From the NCBI GenBank assembly GCA_930367215.1, contig OV884060.1, positions 207,269,253 to 207,333,252 of the forward strand: a stretch of DNA of 64,000 nucleotides, read 5' to 3'. The stretch is from Pollenia angustigena (Eukaryota; Arthropoda; Insecta; Diptera; Polleniidae). Numbering within the stretch: the first letter of the stretch is position 1; the number at the start of each line of letters is the position of its first letter. Positions 12,684 through 24,102 of this stretch are shown piece after piece. The notes under the pieces were generated by a model. That model was given only the letters and a program-made list of their open reading frames with translations, searched no databases and had not been told where the DNA came from. Made by a program: the position numbers and the translations under genes.

Positions 12684-13314
12684 TATACCCACACCACAAT
12701 AGTGGGGAGGGTATTATGCATTTATGCTGATGCTTTTAACGCCTAAAAATATTGGTCCTAGACACTCCTTAAAGTATACCGATCGACTCAGAATCACTTT
12801 TTGAGTCGAACTAACGACGTCCGTCTGGCTGGCTGGCAGACTGGCTCTCTGGCAGGCTGGCTGGCTGGCTGGCTGGCTGGCTGTCCATGTAACCTTGTGC
12901 GTAAAGTGCAGGTCGTAATTTTGAAGATAATTTGATAACATTTGGGACATAGGTTCTTATTCACACAACGACCAAGCCTATTGAAAATGGGCCGAATCGT
13001 GGGACCACGAGGGAAGATATGGGGAAATTTCTTCCTCTGAGAAACTATCAAACCGATATTAATGAAATTTAAAACATAGAGCGATCATATCTATATGAAC
13101 ACATAAGCTATACAGTTTTTCAAAAATAGGACCACAAGGGGAGGTAGGGGGCAATTTCTGCCTCTCCCAAACTTTCAAACCGTTTTTCATGACGTTTATA
13201 AACATATATAAATCCATATTTATATGGACACATAAGCATGATGTGTTTTTAAATACTGTGGTGTAGGGTATCATATGGTCGGGCTTGACCGACTATACTG
13301 TCTTACTTGTTTTT
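12684..13314 (-). repeat. Family B hairpin-ended repeat, complete copy
   Basis: Reading the minus strand, it starts AACAAGTAAGACAGTATAG and has a GTCGG...CCGAC hairpin, GATACCCTACACCACAGTA and a core with long GC-richer homology to 37260-37780. A CCAGCCAGC microsatellite (complement at about 12829-12882) and TCGATCGGTATACTTTA follow. It ends GTGGTGTGGGTATA. No protein is encoded; the two overlapping frames at 12714-13051 are translations of the GGCT repeat. A second truncated terminus (GGGCTTAACCGACCATAT...TTACTTG) follows at 13338-13371. Confidence 0.75.
12829..12882. repeat. GGCT tetranucleotide microsatellite inside family B
   Basis: Interrupted GGCT units. The tract lies at the position where the other family B copies carry CCAGCCAGC on the opposite strand, so it is an integral, length-variable part of the family. 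Confidence 0.85.
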
Positions 13315-13371
13315 AAATGCTGTTGCCGTATTTTCGGGCTTAACCGACCATATGTTCTTACTTGCTCTATA

Positions 13372-13816
13372 TCGCCAAAGACTGCTAATTACCAATAATT
13401 TTTTTCACAATAGTGCCATTTCGAAAATAATTTAATAGTTATTTTATCACCTTTTTAAAAAGTAAAAATGTTAAAGAATGCTGCCGTACATCTTTATCGT
13501 GGAACCCTCAGGGGACTTGAAGGCAGGGAAGACAAAGAACAATATGGCGGCGCAACACCAGCTATGAAATGGTCCAGATGAATAAATCCTGGAGTGAACT
13601 TAAACAACTAACAAAAAATAGAAACAACTATCGATCTTTCGTTATTGCCCTTACGCTCAACCCGGAGTTAAAAGAAATTATATATATATTTTTAAAAAAG
13701 GTTCTATTTTTAAAAGGGAACTTTTTAACACAGATATCTTTTAGCAAAATGTACTCTTTTGATTAAAAAAAGTGTTTTTTAAATAAATGCTTTATTTTTG
13801 CAAACGTCCTTTTATT
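13372..13816. other. Unassigned sequence
   Basis: No repeat termini or coding signal. The 65-codon frame at 13569 has no recognisable features. Confidence 0.35.
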
Positions 13817-14258
13817 AAAGGTCGTTAAACACTATCCCACAAAGTCTTAAGTATTTTACGAAAATGCTGCCCTGATCTAACTTTTGTTTGAAAATTTTCA
13901 AAAAATAAGTCTGTGTTCATACGGCTCATGTGTTATTGACAAGATTGCTACTTTATAGGCGAGAGGGACGAGGGGAAAAGAAACGAATACACACATGCAT
14001 GTACTGTCTTTACGTTTTGCTTTCTTATTCGTTGTTAAATTTTGTTTTTGTTTTCAATATCAAATAAAACAAAGTAAAAAAACATGTCGTCAACATGACA
14101 TGAATCATTTGAACGCTAATTCATGTTCAAAGATGAAAAAGAAAGAATCTGGTCAATAAGACATGAGCCGTATGAACATAGACTAATAACAACTTATCAT
14201 GACAGTGTTGCATTTTCGTAAAATACCTAAGACTTTGTGGGATAGTGTATAACGGCCT
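13817..14258. mobile_element. 442-bp foldback element with long inverted arms
   Basis: The left arm has CACTATCCCACAAAGTCTTA and ATTTTACGAAAATGC, then GTTCATACGGCTCATGT and TTATTGAC. The right arm holds the complements in reverse order. The arms extend over about 130 bp at high similarity. The outermost bases are AAGGTCGTTA and TAACGGCCTT. A target duplication is not clear, so no superfamily is assigned. No ORF. Confidence 0.7.
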
Positions 14259-15830
14259 TATACCGTGTTCAGATATTCCTTTTTTTTGAGCCAATTTTCG
14301 GTTAATTGACATAATTATCTTTCTGTTCACACATACACAATTTAGCTTAGTCAATTAGCAATTGGCAATTAACTTAGCAAAATGTAAACAACATTTGACA
14401 TCTTTAAAGAAAAAAAACAAAATGAACGTCTGGCTTTTGCGCAGACCTAATGGATGGAGCTTTGTTTTTGTTGTTTTGTTGTTGGCAAAAATGTCAAAAC
14501 ACTTGCGACAGTGCACTGCAGAGTTGCATTTTAATTTTACTCAATATTTATAACAATTTTGTATTAATTTAGCAATAACTAAACTGCAATTTTGTATAGG
14601 TAATTGAGCTCAATAATGGCATTTCTTGCGTAAAACTAAATTAAGGTGTATATCTGAATTAAGTGGTACTTTTCAATCAAAATGGTTAAATTTTTTAAAG
14701 AACTTTTTAATAAAAAAGTATAAAATTGTCCCAAATTAAATTTCCTTAAAACTTAATTTTACTAACCAAAATCAAAACCGCAATAATTTTTCAATTTGGA
14801 ATTGAAAAATTTAGAAGCGTCAAACCAATTTAAAAAGTTGCACGAATAAGAGTGTGATACTCCGCAATGTTTGTTTTTTTTTTTTTTTTTTTTTTTTTTG
14901 TAACTCATTTTAGCATTTAGATCTGTAGATAAAATTGTCTAGCGTTTTATAAGTATTTCTTTAAATTATATATGTACCTACAAATAATGTGTAATTAAAT
15001 CTTTGTGGAAGTGTTTGTGAAGCAGCAGCACTCGTGCAAGTGAGTATGTTGCGAGTTGTTGCCATAACTAATAACTCATTTAAGTTCCAACAAACGTATA
15101 CAACTCTGTTTACAGCAAATAACAATTCCTACAAAACATTTCCATGTTTTCTAGTTGTTGTTGCAATTGTTATATTTTTTCTATTTCTATTATTTATAAA
15201 TGGTGGCATTTAGTTTAATTTGTTTTTTTTTCATTTGTTTGTTGTTGTGTTGCATCGTGTGGAAGAGACAATTGTATTAAGTAGCCTTTGTTGCTGTTAG
15301 TTTGCTACTATATTTGTCAGCTTGAAAATGTTGTTGTTGCATGCAACAAATATTGTGGTATGCTGGTTGCTTGAAATTGCTGAAATCAACAATAATGTTT
15401 ATGTACACGTTTTTTTTTCATATAAAATTATATAGAGTAGTTTTTCCGTTTGTAGTAGAATTTTTTTATGTTACAAACCATAAAATGTGTTCCCAGGAGC
15501 AAAATAACTCAATTTTAAAATGGCAAACGACATAAAATAACAAGCAAAGTTGACGCTTGATAAAGACAAGCAAATGAAACGAATAAAGAGTTTAGGAAAA
15601 ATTGCAGCTTACTCTTCGATTGAAGCAAACAGCAACCAGCCATTGCCACCATTCCATTCCTTTTCATGTCGGGCCTGGTACAAAAAAAAAAAAAGGGAAA
15701 CTTCGTTCTTTTTGAAACCAAGAGCCGAAACCAAACTATGAAAATATTAGTCTTTAAAAATTCAACAACAATTAATTTTAAATAAATTTTTAAAATTTAA
15801 TAATAATAGATGCAAACGAGGATAGTATAA
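14259..15830. other. Unassigned sequence with a 26-base T run
   Basis: T26 lies at 14874-14899. Around 14330-14380 there is a palindromic stretch built on CAATTAGCAATTGGCAATTA. The rest is rich in TTGTTG words and has no domains, TIRs or RNA genes. Confidence 0.4.
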
Positions 15831-16488
15831 TAATGTACTTAAAGGTACTTTTTGGATAAAAAGGTTTTACAAAGTTACTTTTATAATGGGGACTTTTTAA
15901 AAAAGACCCCCTTTGTAAAATTTTTTAAAAGAATCTTGTTTTTTTAAAACATTGTTTTTAATAAATTTAAAAAAATACTTGGTTATTGTAAACGGTACTG
16001 TCTTAAATGGTATTTTTTTGAAAAGGCATTATTTAAATGGTGTTTTTATTTAAAAATATACTTTTTAAATGGTATGTTTATTTTAAAAAAGATATGCACT
16101 TTTAAGAAAATCAGGTTCTTACTTTTTGTTTATTTTTAAAAAGATACTTTAAAAACAAAAATCCCTTTTTTAATTTTTGTTTTTTTTTAAGTACCTTTTA
16201 TAACGAAAAACATTTTTGAAAGGCACTTTTTATTTTATTGTTTCTAACAAAATGTTCTTTTTGTTAAAAAATTATTTTAAAAACTTAAATTGTTTATCAA
16301 CGGCAGTTTAAGCAGCCAATGGTACTTTTTGTCTAAGAAATAAATTTTTGTTAAATGTAATCTTTAAACGGAATGTCCTTTTTTCCTAAGGCCATTAAAT
16401 AATGGTAATATTAAAGCAACTGGTACTTTTCCTTTAAAAAAAATGTATAAACACAATTCTTTAAAAAGGTACTTTTAAAAAATAATTA

Positions 16489-16603
16489 CGCCCGTATTCA
16501 TAAAAAATTAAAATGGATTTGAAATGCATTTTAAGAAAAATTTGTATGAAAATTTTGGCTTAAACACATTTCAAACTTATTTTATTTTTTATGAATACGG
16601 CAG
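16489..16603. mobile_element. 115-bp Harbinger-like MITE, copy 2
   Basis: The ends read CGCCCGTATTCATAAAAA and TTTTTATGAATACGGCAG, with TTA duplications at 16486-16488 and 16604-16606. It is the inverted counterpart of 7006-7120 at identical length, sharing TTTGAAATG and CATTTTAAGAAAAATTT. It is non-coding. Confidence 0.78.
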
Positions 16604-16896
16604 TTAGTGTTTTTGGTTACAAAATGTTTTTATTGTCCAAATTGAGCTTTTTGTAATTTATTGTATTTTTTGCAGCAAAAACATACATTTTTTACAAGAT
16701 TTTGTGAAAAATCACTTTTTATTTTAAGAGAGTCTTTTTTTTTACAAAGCACACATTTTTTACATTATCTTGCAAAAATAACTTCTTGTTAAAAAAAGTT
16801 TATATTATTTTGCAAGAAATTATTTTTTACAAAAAGTACTTTTTTTCAAAAAATACAATAAGTACTTTTTTTACAATTAGTACTTGTTTACAAATA

Positions 16897-17386
16897 CAGT
16901 CAAATCCCGATAAATCGTAATTCCCGATAATTCGTAATAAGCTGTCGGTCCCTTGAAAAAATCTCGTTAATTCGTAAAATTTCCATACATTTTGGTCCCC
17001 TCGCTAATTCGTAATTTTTTTTTTTAAATAAAATCTTCTTTACCTCTTATAAATCGTAATAAATACAACAGAAACATGGAAAGAATGATTTTTTGTTTAC
17101 CGTTTTTTTTTTTGTTGGGGAGGTTTTTGCTTGTGTGTATGTTTATTTTCTTAAGATCAGTTTGTTACATGAATAAGTTTCATATATAATTTTTATATGT
17201 ATGTATATTCTATTTTAAACAATTGTTTTTTTTTTTATCGTTTAAGTAAATAAATTGAAAAACCCCGTTAATTCGTATTTATTTTATTTTAACCCCGTTA
17301 AATCGAAACCCCGCTCAATCGAAAACCCCCATAATTCGAAAGAAATGGCCGGTCCGTTGGGATTATGAATTATCGCGATTCGACTG
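16897..17386. mobile_element. 490-bp pogo/Tigger-like MITE
   Basis: The left end CAGTCAAATCCCGATAAATC and the complement of the right end, CAGTCGAATCGCGATAATTC, match at most positions. TA flanks both sides (16895-16896, 17387-17388). CAGT-type termini with a TA duplication are typical of pogo-like elements. The subterminal regions repeat CCCGnTAATTCGTA words. There is no transposase. Confidence 0.8.
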
Positions 17387-17960
17387 TAGTATTTTTTTTT
17401 TTTTTTGGAAAAACAGATTGTATCATTTACTGTTTTCTTCTCGTTTAAATTTTTTTGAAGTGCAATTTTTAAAAGAAAAATCCGCTTAAAAGACTATTGT
17501 GAATCAAAATGGAAAAAATAACTCGTTTTTTTTAAGAAAAATTTAATTTTTTTAAAAACAGTTGCTAAAAAATTAAAAAAAGTATTTGTTTAAAGAATTT
17601 TTTTAAAAATTACATTTACCAAAAACTGTCTTTAAAGTCATCAAAAAGAACATTTTATAAAATGTTTTTCGTGCACTTTTCTTAAGTAGTACCTTTTTAA
17701 AAAAAAAAAAACCTTTAAATAAGGAAAAAGGCAAATAAAAAATCATTTCAGTAAATAAAGTACTTTTACTTTATAAAAATAATATATAAAAGTGCTCTAA
17801 TGTGTTTTTGAACACAAAGCTGTACTGATTAAAAAAGAGTATTTTTGAGTAAGAAAGGTACCTTTTAGTAAAAAACAACCAAACAATTTATTATAATTCT
17901 CTTAACAACCCTCGATTTTTACAACATATTTATATATACATTTTTACATAAAGTACTTTT

Positions 17961-19024
17961 CTACATGAACATTACAAACCATATTGAGTGTTGCGTTGAG
18001 TATGTTGGTTGAATGTTGTACGTGTTGTTGGTTGAATGCCTGAGTGTCATGCCACATAATATACCATGTTTGGCACATTCGTCAAAACTAACAGCGATAG
18101 CAACAATTATACCAGCAACAGCCGCCGCAGTGTTAACAACAGAACATTTATGTTGCAACAAACTACTCCACTGCTGTGACGTGTTATATTTTTAGCTTTT
18201 TTCTACTTTTTTGCAATATATTTTTTTTTTTTTTTGTTTAAGTTGTCGCTTTTATTAAAATGTTGCTATTCGCCTGATTAAAATGAAGGTGTTTGTGGCT
18301 CATGTTGCAGTTTTTGAACTACATATTTTACCATCCATACTTTTGGTATCCGTTCAGCCAACCATTCATATGCCATGTCATAAATTCATTAAACCTTGTT
18401 GCAGTTTTTGCTCGTGAACATTAATGGCCTTTGGGTTTTTTTTTATTTTTTGATTTCTATGACTTATTTTCCTTAGGGACTACTGCTGTTGATTTTTAAT
18501 TAATCCTAAATGTAGACGTACTTATTATTAACGCCATGGCCATTATTTACGTATGAGTAACTCACTGACCTGTACTGTGGTGTCTCTTGTAATGGCTGAT
18601 GGCGTATGAGGCGTTCTTGGGTTAAATGCAATTATTAATACACACCTAATAATATTTAGTAAGTGATGATAGTGCTTGGGGATTTGAAAATTGCTTCCTT
18701 TATTATGAAAATGATAGTAATTTTTTTGATATGGACTTTAGAAATAGTGTTGGCAATTTGGTTTGTTTTTTATCTTGTTGAGCTATTTAAAAATTAATGT
18801 ACTTGTTTTATTTGGCAGAATTTTCTTTTAGTTTTTTAAAATTTTGGATCAAAAATAATTTTTATAATATAAGGATTTTATTTAAATTTATTTATAATAG
18901 AAGACCCCAGATGCTTCCTTGTGGGACAGGGGAGAACTTAAAAAATCGTTGGCAACACTGTTTAAAAGAAAAGACTTGTTGTCAGAGTAAATTTTATGAT
19001 AACCGAGTTTCCATATTTCTCGAT
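17961..19024. other. Unassigned sequence
   Basis: No repeat family, TIR or credible coding sequence is recognised. Open frames at 17961-18195 on both strands overlap and are mutually exclusive; the 111-codon frame at 18797 runs into the hAT element downstream. Confidence 0.4.
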
Positions 19025-19611
19025 ATCTCTAGCAGTGTTCAAAAACAAACAGAACACTATTTAGCGTTCTGCTCACACACCCAGGAACGATATCATTTTT
19101 TTAGTGTTTGTGTAGACGAACACAACCCTTAATACCGTTCCTAACTATTTTCAAGAAAGAACCGAACATTATATAGTGTTTTGTTCTTCATTAAAAACCG
19201 AACAATTGTATCGATACTGTAGACAAACATTATGTTTTAATGCTTCTTTTTTTACATTAATAAAGAAATTATAAAACAAAACAGTTTAGCAACGAGCGCG
19301 GGACGAACAGCTTGTGTGTGCATTGTATATATGTTTTATTTGTGTAAAAGTATTTTGCTGCCCTTTTGTTTTTTTCGTATGTGTATTTTGTTTTTGTAAA
19401 AAATGTTTGGTTTTTTATCAGCCAAAAGGGCGCGCTACGCACACCAGAAATGAACAAACATTAATGAGATGAACCGAACACAATAAAGTTTGTGGTTTAA
19501 AAAAAATCAGAATTAAATGTTCTCAACTTTTGTTGAGTTGGATAAAAACAGTATTAATTCTGTGTTCGAAAGGGAAACTTTATTTTTTTAAAATTATTTT
19601 CTACACAATTA

Positions 19612-20527
19612 AAGGGTGGTTAAATTGTAAGGGCCGATGTTGAATGTGAACCACACCTAAACGCCAAGTTTTTTTCCGAATTTTATTTGACATTTCTCTA
19701 TTTCAGACTTATTCAATTTGAACCATGGAGAGATACACAATCCAACAACGTGCTAAAGTTATCCAGACTTATTATGAAAATGGGCGTTCAAATCAAAATG
19801 CATATCGTTCACATCGTGATTCAGTGATGAGACCCATTTTCACCTCAGTGGATTCGTCAATAAACAGAATTGCCGTATTTGGGCGAATGAGAATCCAAGA
19901 GTGATTGTCGAAAAACCAATGCACCCACAAAGAGTGACTGTTTGGTGCGGTTTATGGGCTGGCGGCATCATCGGGCCGTATATTTTCCAAAATGAGGCCG
20001 GTCAGGCAGTTACTGTGAATGGTGTTCGCTATCGTGAGATGATAACGAACTTTTTATGGCCCGAATTGGAAGATATGGATGTGGACGATATGTGGTTTCA
20101 GCAGGACGGTGCCACTTGCCACACAGCTAACGAAACAATGGCTCTTTTGCGCAACAAATTCAATGGCCGTGTTATCTCACGTAATGGCGATGTCAATTGG
20201 CCGCCAAGATCATGTGATTTGACACCGTTGGACTTTTTTCTTTGGGGTTATTTGAAAGCCAGCAACAATTCAAGAGCTAAAGGATGAGATAATTCGGCAC
20301 ATTAACGGCATAGAACCTCCATTATGCCTCAGGGTCATCGAAAATTTGGACCATCGGATGGAGGTGTGCCGCCGTGGTCGCGGCGCCCATTTGGCCGATA
20401 TTTTGTTCCATACATAATTGAGTAATACCAATATATCATAATAAAATAAAATTACAATAATTTCCTTTTTTGTATAGTTTGTGTTTTATTCAAAATCAAC
20501 ATCGGCCCTTGAAATTTAACCACCCTT
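19612..20527 (+). mobile_element. DD41D (rosa-type) mariner, copy 1
   Basis: The inverted termini start AAGGGTGGTTAAATT and share GGGCCGATGTTGA on the inner side. TA duplications are at 19610-19611 and 20528-20529. The 916-bp length is short for the group because of internal deletions in the transposase. It lies inside the hAT element 19033-20603. Confidence 0.93.
19725..20417 (+). pseudogene. rosa-type mariner transposase, deleted and frameshifted (copy 1)
   Basis: The product would be a cut-and-paste transposase acting on the element's own TIRs. The start ATG gives MERYTIQQRAKVIQTYYENG, the usual mariner N-terminal helix. After about 36 codons a deletion removes most of the DNA-binding and linker region and shifts frame. 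The first catalytic Asp context (SDETHFHLSG) survives just beyond the junction in the other frame. The second Asp lies in DDMWFQQDGA and the third in CDLTPLDFF, with 41 residues between them, which defines the DD41D group. A further loss of about 20 bp after GYLK (near 20255) shifts frame again before the C-terminal ILFHT. Mariner transposases are usually about 340-350 residues; this cannot make one. Confidence 0.92.
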
Positions 20528-21036
20528 TACTATTAGCGTTTGTGTTTTTCCCAAATCAACCGAACACTAAGGAGCGATATTAAGTGTTTATTTTCGAACA
20601 CTGATCCCAAGAACTTACAATAGCTCTTGTAAAAAAAGCTTTTTTGCTAGTTTGCTATCAAAAAAGCCAGGGACCGTAAATAACAGTTATTTCTGAAAAT
20701 GTGACCCCAAAAACTCTCCATGTTAGAGTCAAGGAACACCTATAGTGTCATATACCAACAGATTCGTATTGACGAGCTGATTAAGAATCTTTGGTGATCT
20801 TGAGAAAACGATCTCAACTCCATAGTTAAGACTTATTATTCAACGAAAAAATAAAAGTTGGAATGAAACTCTTAAAAAGAGAGTTTTATTTTTCCGTCAA
20901 ATATAAAACTCATTTGACGAGTTTTATTTTTTCCGTCTGAAAATAAAACTCATTTGAGGAGTTTTATTTTTTCCGTCAGAAAATAAAAATCACTTGAGGA
21001 GTTTTACTTTTTCCGTCAGAAAATAAAACTCATATT

Positions 21037-22195
21037 TTAATTTTTTTTTTTAATATTATTTTGTTTATTTTCATGTAAAACTGTAAAAATGTTTAGTTTA
21101 ACGAACATAATTTTTTCCAAATTTTCTGCGGAAAGATTGAAACGTAGGTCGCTCAGAACCAATTTAATAGCAGAGAATGCTCTTTTCACGCTCACCTGGG
21201 TTGCTGGAACACAGTGAACAATTTTTAATAATTTATACAAATATGGATGATGTATTTTTATTTTTTGCCTCCCAGAACTCGAAAAGAGGTTTATCAATCG
21301 ATAAGGGCCTAGGTGAAAAATCTAAAAATCGTTTTTCATCATCATCATCATTTTCATTGCTTTCCAGTTCCCTATCTACGTTTAGGGAGTTCAAATACTG
21401 TCCCAAAAGCGATGTGTTGGATTGTGATGTATCGCAAACATCTTTACTTGTTGAAGGTTGATCATCGGATTGATTATTATTTGTCTGGACAGAGAAGAAG
21501 AAATGTAATGAACTTTTAGAAAAATACCGATAAAATAAAAGTTAAAAAACTTACACGCTTCTCTAATTGCAAAATACGAACGATTACTTCTGTAAAGTGG
21601 GTTCGAGCACACATTAACTTTAAAGGCTCCATCGATATAATGCAGTTAAGCCGCGGATCGAGATATATAGCTGCAAGAAATGTTGTCTCCCGCCGTTCTA
21701 GTTTTTCTAAAAATTTGGAGCTGTTTGGCTTCGTTTGAACCTCAAGCCTTATTTCGAGCCATACTTTAAAGAAATCTCCAAATAATAACTGCTCTTCTTG
21801 AAGCTACTGTGTGGCAATGTAAACAAGCTCTAAGAGAGTTAAAAAGGACTTCATATATTCCCATTCTGAGTGACGTAGATTAAGTACAGCATCTACATTT
21901 TTTAAGCAAAATTAGGCCATTAAGCTTTTTATCATAAAATATTTGGAATTCCAACGAGTCTGAACATCTATGGAACCTTGAAAGCATATGAATCAAAAAC
22001 GGCAAACGGTAGTTTTTCTGTTGTGACCAGCTCAACGCACGCTTTTTTCATTTCTTCAGCAGCCATTGCTACCGAAAATCTGACTTTTTTTGCTGGTATT
22101 TCACATGCATCCTCCTCATAATTGAATTCTGTGCTATACTGTTCTTTGTGCTTTTTAATTAAATGACGCTTTATCAAATCAAAGCAACAAATTCT
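21037..22195 (-). pseudogene. hAT transposase pseudogene with BED and hATC parts and one intron
   Basis: Reading the minus strand, FIKRHLIKKHKEQY near 22150 resembles the end of a BED zinc finger. The segment TRWNSKYFMIKSL near 21955 follows, and DPRLNCIISM near 21655 matches the DPR motif before the dimerisation region. The hATC domain is clear: VPATQVSVKRAFSAIKLVL then LSDLRFNLSAENLE (21100-21215). A large central part, with the expected catalytic residues, is missing between 21968 and 21960. In-frame stops lie in the 21790-21930 part. A frameshift sits in the A-rich stretch near 21260-21270. A 70-nt intron (21485-21554) is still recognisable. Not functional. Confidence 0.88.
21485..21554 (-). 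other. Probable 70-nt spliceosomal intron in the hAT transposase
   Basis: The minus strand reads ...GAGAAGCGT|GTAAGTTTTTTAAC and ends TTCTTCTCTGTCCAG|ACAAATAAT. Donor GTAAGT, a pyrimidine-rich acceptor and the 70-nt length are all typical of fly introns. The flanking exons are in hAT-like coding sequence, with LQLEKR before it and a Ser/Asp-rich linker to hATC after it. Confidence 0.7.
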
Positions 22196-22812
22196 TAGTA
22201 CAAAAATATCTATGTAAAGGTCTAATTTTTAATACCAGTAAAAATATTGGGACTCAATTCGCGAATATTTGCTATTTTGATTTGCTAGCTTATGACCTTG
22301 GAAAAAATTCTAAATGTTAGTTACGTTGTTTTGCATTTCAAGTAACGGTAAATACTTTAAGGCGTCTTGGACGGACATTGTAAAAAATTTCAAACGGAAT
22401 GACAAACTTATTGTACCCTTGTACATTAAATGAGATTTATTTTCTGACGGAAAAAATGAAACTCCTCAAATCAGTTTTATTTTCTGACGGAAAAAATAAA
22501 ACTCCTCCAATGAGTTTTATTTTCTGACGGCTAAATAAAACTCTTTTTTAAGAGTTTCATACGACTTTTATTTTTACGTCCAAAAATAACTGTTTAAGAT
22601 GGATTTTTTCATTTAAGCCACAAAATAACAGTTATTAAAAAACTTATTCGATATCACTTATAACCGTTACGGTCCCTGAAAAAAGCTGTTTTTAGTACAA
22701 ACCAAAATGGTACTTTCGAATTTGGTCGATTCTTGTAGCTAAACTTTTAATATAGACATATTTTAAAGTATTCAATCAAGTCGATAATTATTGAATATAC
22801 ACATTAAATATA

Positions 22813-22995
22813 CAGTAGAAACTCTCATAACCGGACACCAAATGGATTATTGAAATGAGTCCGTACAAGGGAAATGTCATTTCAAAAAACTCAGTGCCTT
22901 TCTTTTAGAAAACTTTTGTGATCAACCGACAGTGCCGTCTTAAGGGGGGTTGTCTGCCTAATGAACGTGTCTGTCGGTTAAGAAATATACCACTG
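22813..22995. mobile_element. Short pogo-like MITE
   Basis: The left end CAGTAGAAACTCTCATAACC and the complement of the right end, CAGTGGTATATTTCTTAACC, share the CAGT terminus and the TAACCGACA core. A TA lies at the left edge (22811-22812) and two bases beyond the right edge. It is non-coding and about 183 bp. Confidence 0.5.
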
Positions 22996-22999
22996 TCTA

Positions 23000-23600
23000 C
23001 AAAAATTTTTATTTTCTTATATATTTTCTTCAATTTCCAAATACTCATTAAAATTTTATTTATTTTCTTTGCAGGTAAGTCGAATTTAATGGGATAATAT
23101 GACAATTTTGATTTACACCTTTAATTTATGGTATTGAGACTTTTGAAAGGTATTTACAAAATATTATGTCTTTCATGTTGTTTTAAATGATTTAAAATAA
23201 CAATTATTTGATTGATTTTTTTATTGCTAAAGCAAAATTGTATCATAAAACACAAAACTGTTCATATACTGTTAGTCAAACAATTATTTTCAAAACATTA
23301 ATATACATTTTCTATTTTTGTTTTATATTTATTATACCGTTAAACTAAATAAAAAACTTTAATATAAAACAAAATCTGTAAGAATTACAAATTTTTCTTC
23401 TTAAATTTGACTGCATACGAATATATTTTGATTTTTTTTAACTTTAAAAATACTTATTTGACTAACTGTAAGTTGTCAACCGATTAAGAATAATTCGATT
23501 AATCAATCAAACAAAACCAAACTCTTGTTGGAATAATTTTAAAATGGCGATTTTCAAATAACGAATAAATCGATAATTTAATGTCGATTAATCGAACAAT
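23000..23600. other. Unassigned, very AT-rich sequence
   Basis: ATTCGATTAATCGA-type words appear from 23480, linking its right edge to the repeat vocabulary of 4740-7000. Nothing else is recognised. Confidence 0.4.
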
Positions 23601-23601
23601 T

Positions 23602-24037
23602 TTTATACCCTCCACCACAATTAGTTGTGAAGAGGGTATATTAAGTTTGTCATTCCGTGTGAAACTTTATTATTATTCATCTCAGACCCCATAAAGTGTA
23701 TATATTCTGGGTCCTTGAGTAATTTTAAGTCGATTTAGCCATGTCCGTCTGTCCGTCTGTCCGTCTGTTGAAAACACGCTCACTTTCGAACAACTCAAAA
23801 GAAATGAACAATGACGCAGTGAAATTTCGTGATGATCGGTCCATAATTTACCCTAGGCCCCATATAAACCCTACTCCGGAAAACAGTTTAGTCGCCTAAA
23901 ACCATAATTAATAACAAATCGTCACAGTTTAAGATACTTATAACATCATACAGATATTACTCCTTAAATATTCGAACTGTCGGTGGAGGATATCAAAGAT
24001 TCGGCACAGCCGAATATAGCACTCTAACTTGTTTTTA
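23602..24037 (-). repeat. Family A hairpin-ended repeat, short complete copy
   Basis: Read on the minus strand it starts AACAAGTTAGAGTGCTATA, followed by the hairpin ATTCGGC-TGT-GCCGAAT and a diverged GATAnCCTCCACCGACAG. It ends in the palindromic TACCCTCT...GGAGGGTATA. On the plus strand GTCCGTCTGTCCGTCTG marks the core. It is an internally deleted relative of 53222-53993. No coding capacity. Confidence 0.8.
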
Positions 24038-24102
24038 TTTAAAAATAAATTAAATAAAAGCTTAAATTTGATTTATTCTTATAAGTTTTTAGTTATTTTA
24101 TA

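Larger units (their letters stand above)
15831..17960. repeat. Degenerate TACTTTTTAAAA low-complexity tract
   Basis: Dozens of variants of GGTACTTTTTAAAA recur at irregular intervals, mostly in one orientation. No fixed period or ORF is visible. Two MITEs (16489-16603 and 16897-17386) interrupt it. It may be a strongly mutated simple-sequence expansion. Confidence 0.5.
19033..20603. mobile_element. Non-autonomous hAT element containing a nested rosa mariner
   Basis: The ends CAGTGTTCAAAAACAAAC and TTTATTTTCGAACACTG are complementary. The flanking octamers ATCTCTAG (19025-19032) and ATCCCAAG (20604-20611) agree at six of eight positions, a decayed 8-bp duplication. CCGAACA and GAACAT words repeat throughout. 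Without the inner insertion it is about 650 bp, a longer sister of 6269-6569. The insertion interrupts TTTTCTACACAA/CTATTAGCGTTTGTG, which is continuous in the 6269-6569 copy. Confidence 0.8.
20668..22678. mobile_element. 2.0-kb hAT element with subterminal repeat arrays
   Basis: The termini are CAGGGACCGTAA and its complement TTACGGTCCCTG. The 8-bp duplication AAAAAAGC is perfect (20660-20667 and 22679-22686). Just inside each end is an array of ACTCATTTGA, GAGTTTTATTTT and TTCCGTC units: about four on the left (20875-21030) and three to four in inverted orientation on the right (22425-22570). It carries a decayed transposase on the minus strand. The intact duplication suggests it is younger than the other hATs here. 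Confidence 0.92.

Noticed and set aside
12714..13051. Pro-Ala-Ser-Gln repeat proteins
   Set aside because: They are translations of the GGCT microsatellite in family B, in two overlapping frames.
18797..19132. 111-codon ORF
   Set aside because: It runs across the boundary of the hAT element at 19033, and no domain or splice context supports it.
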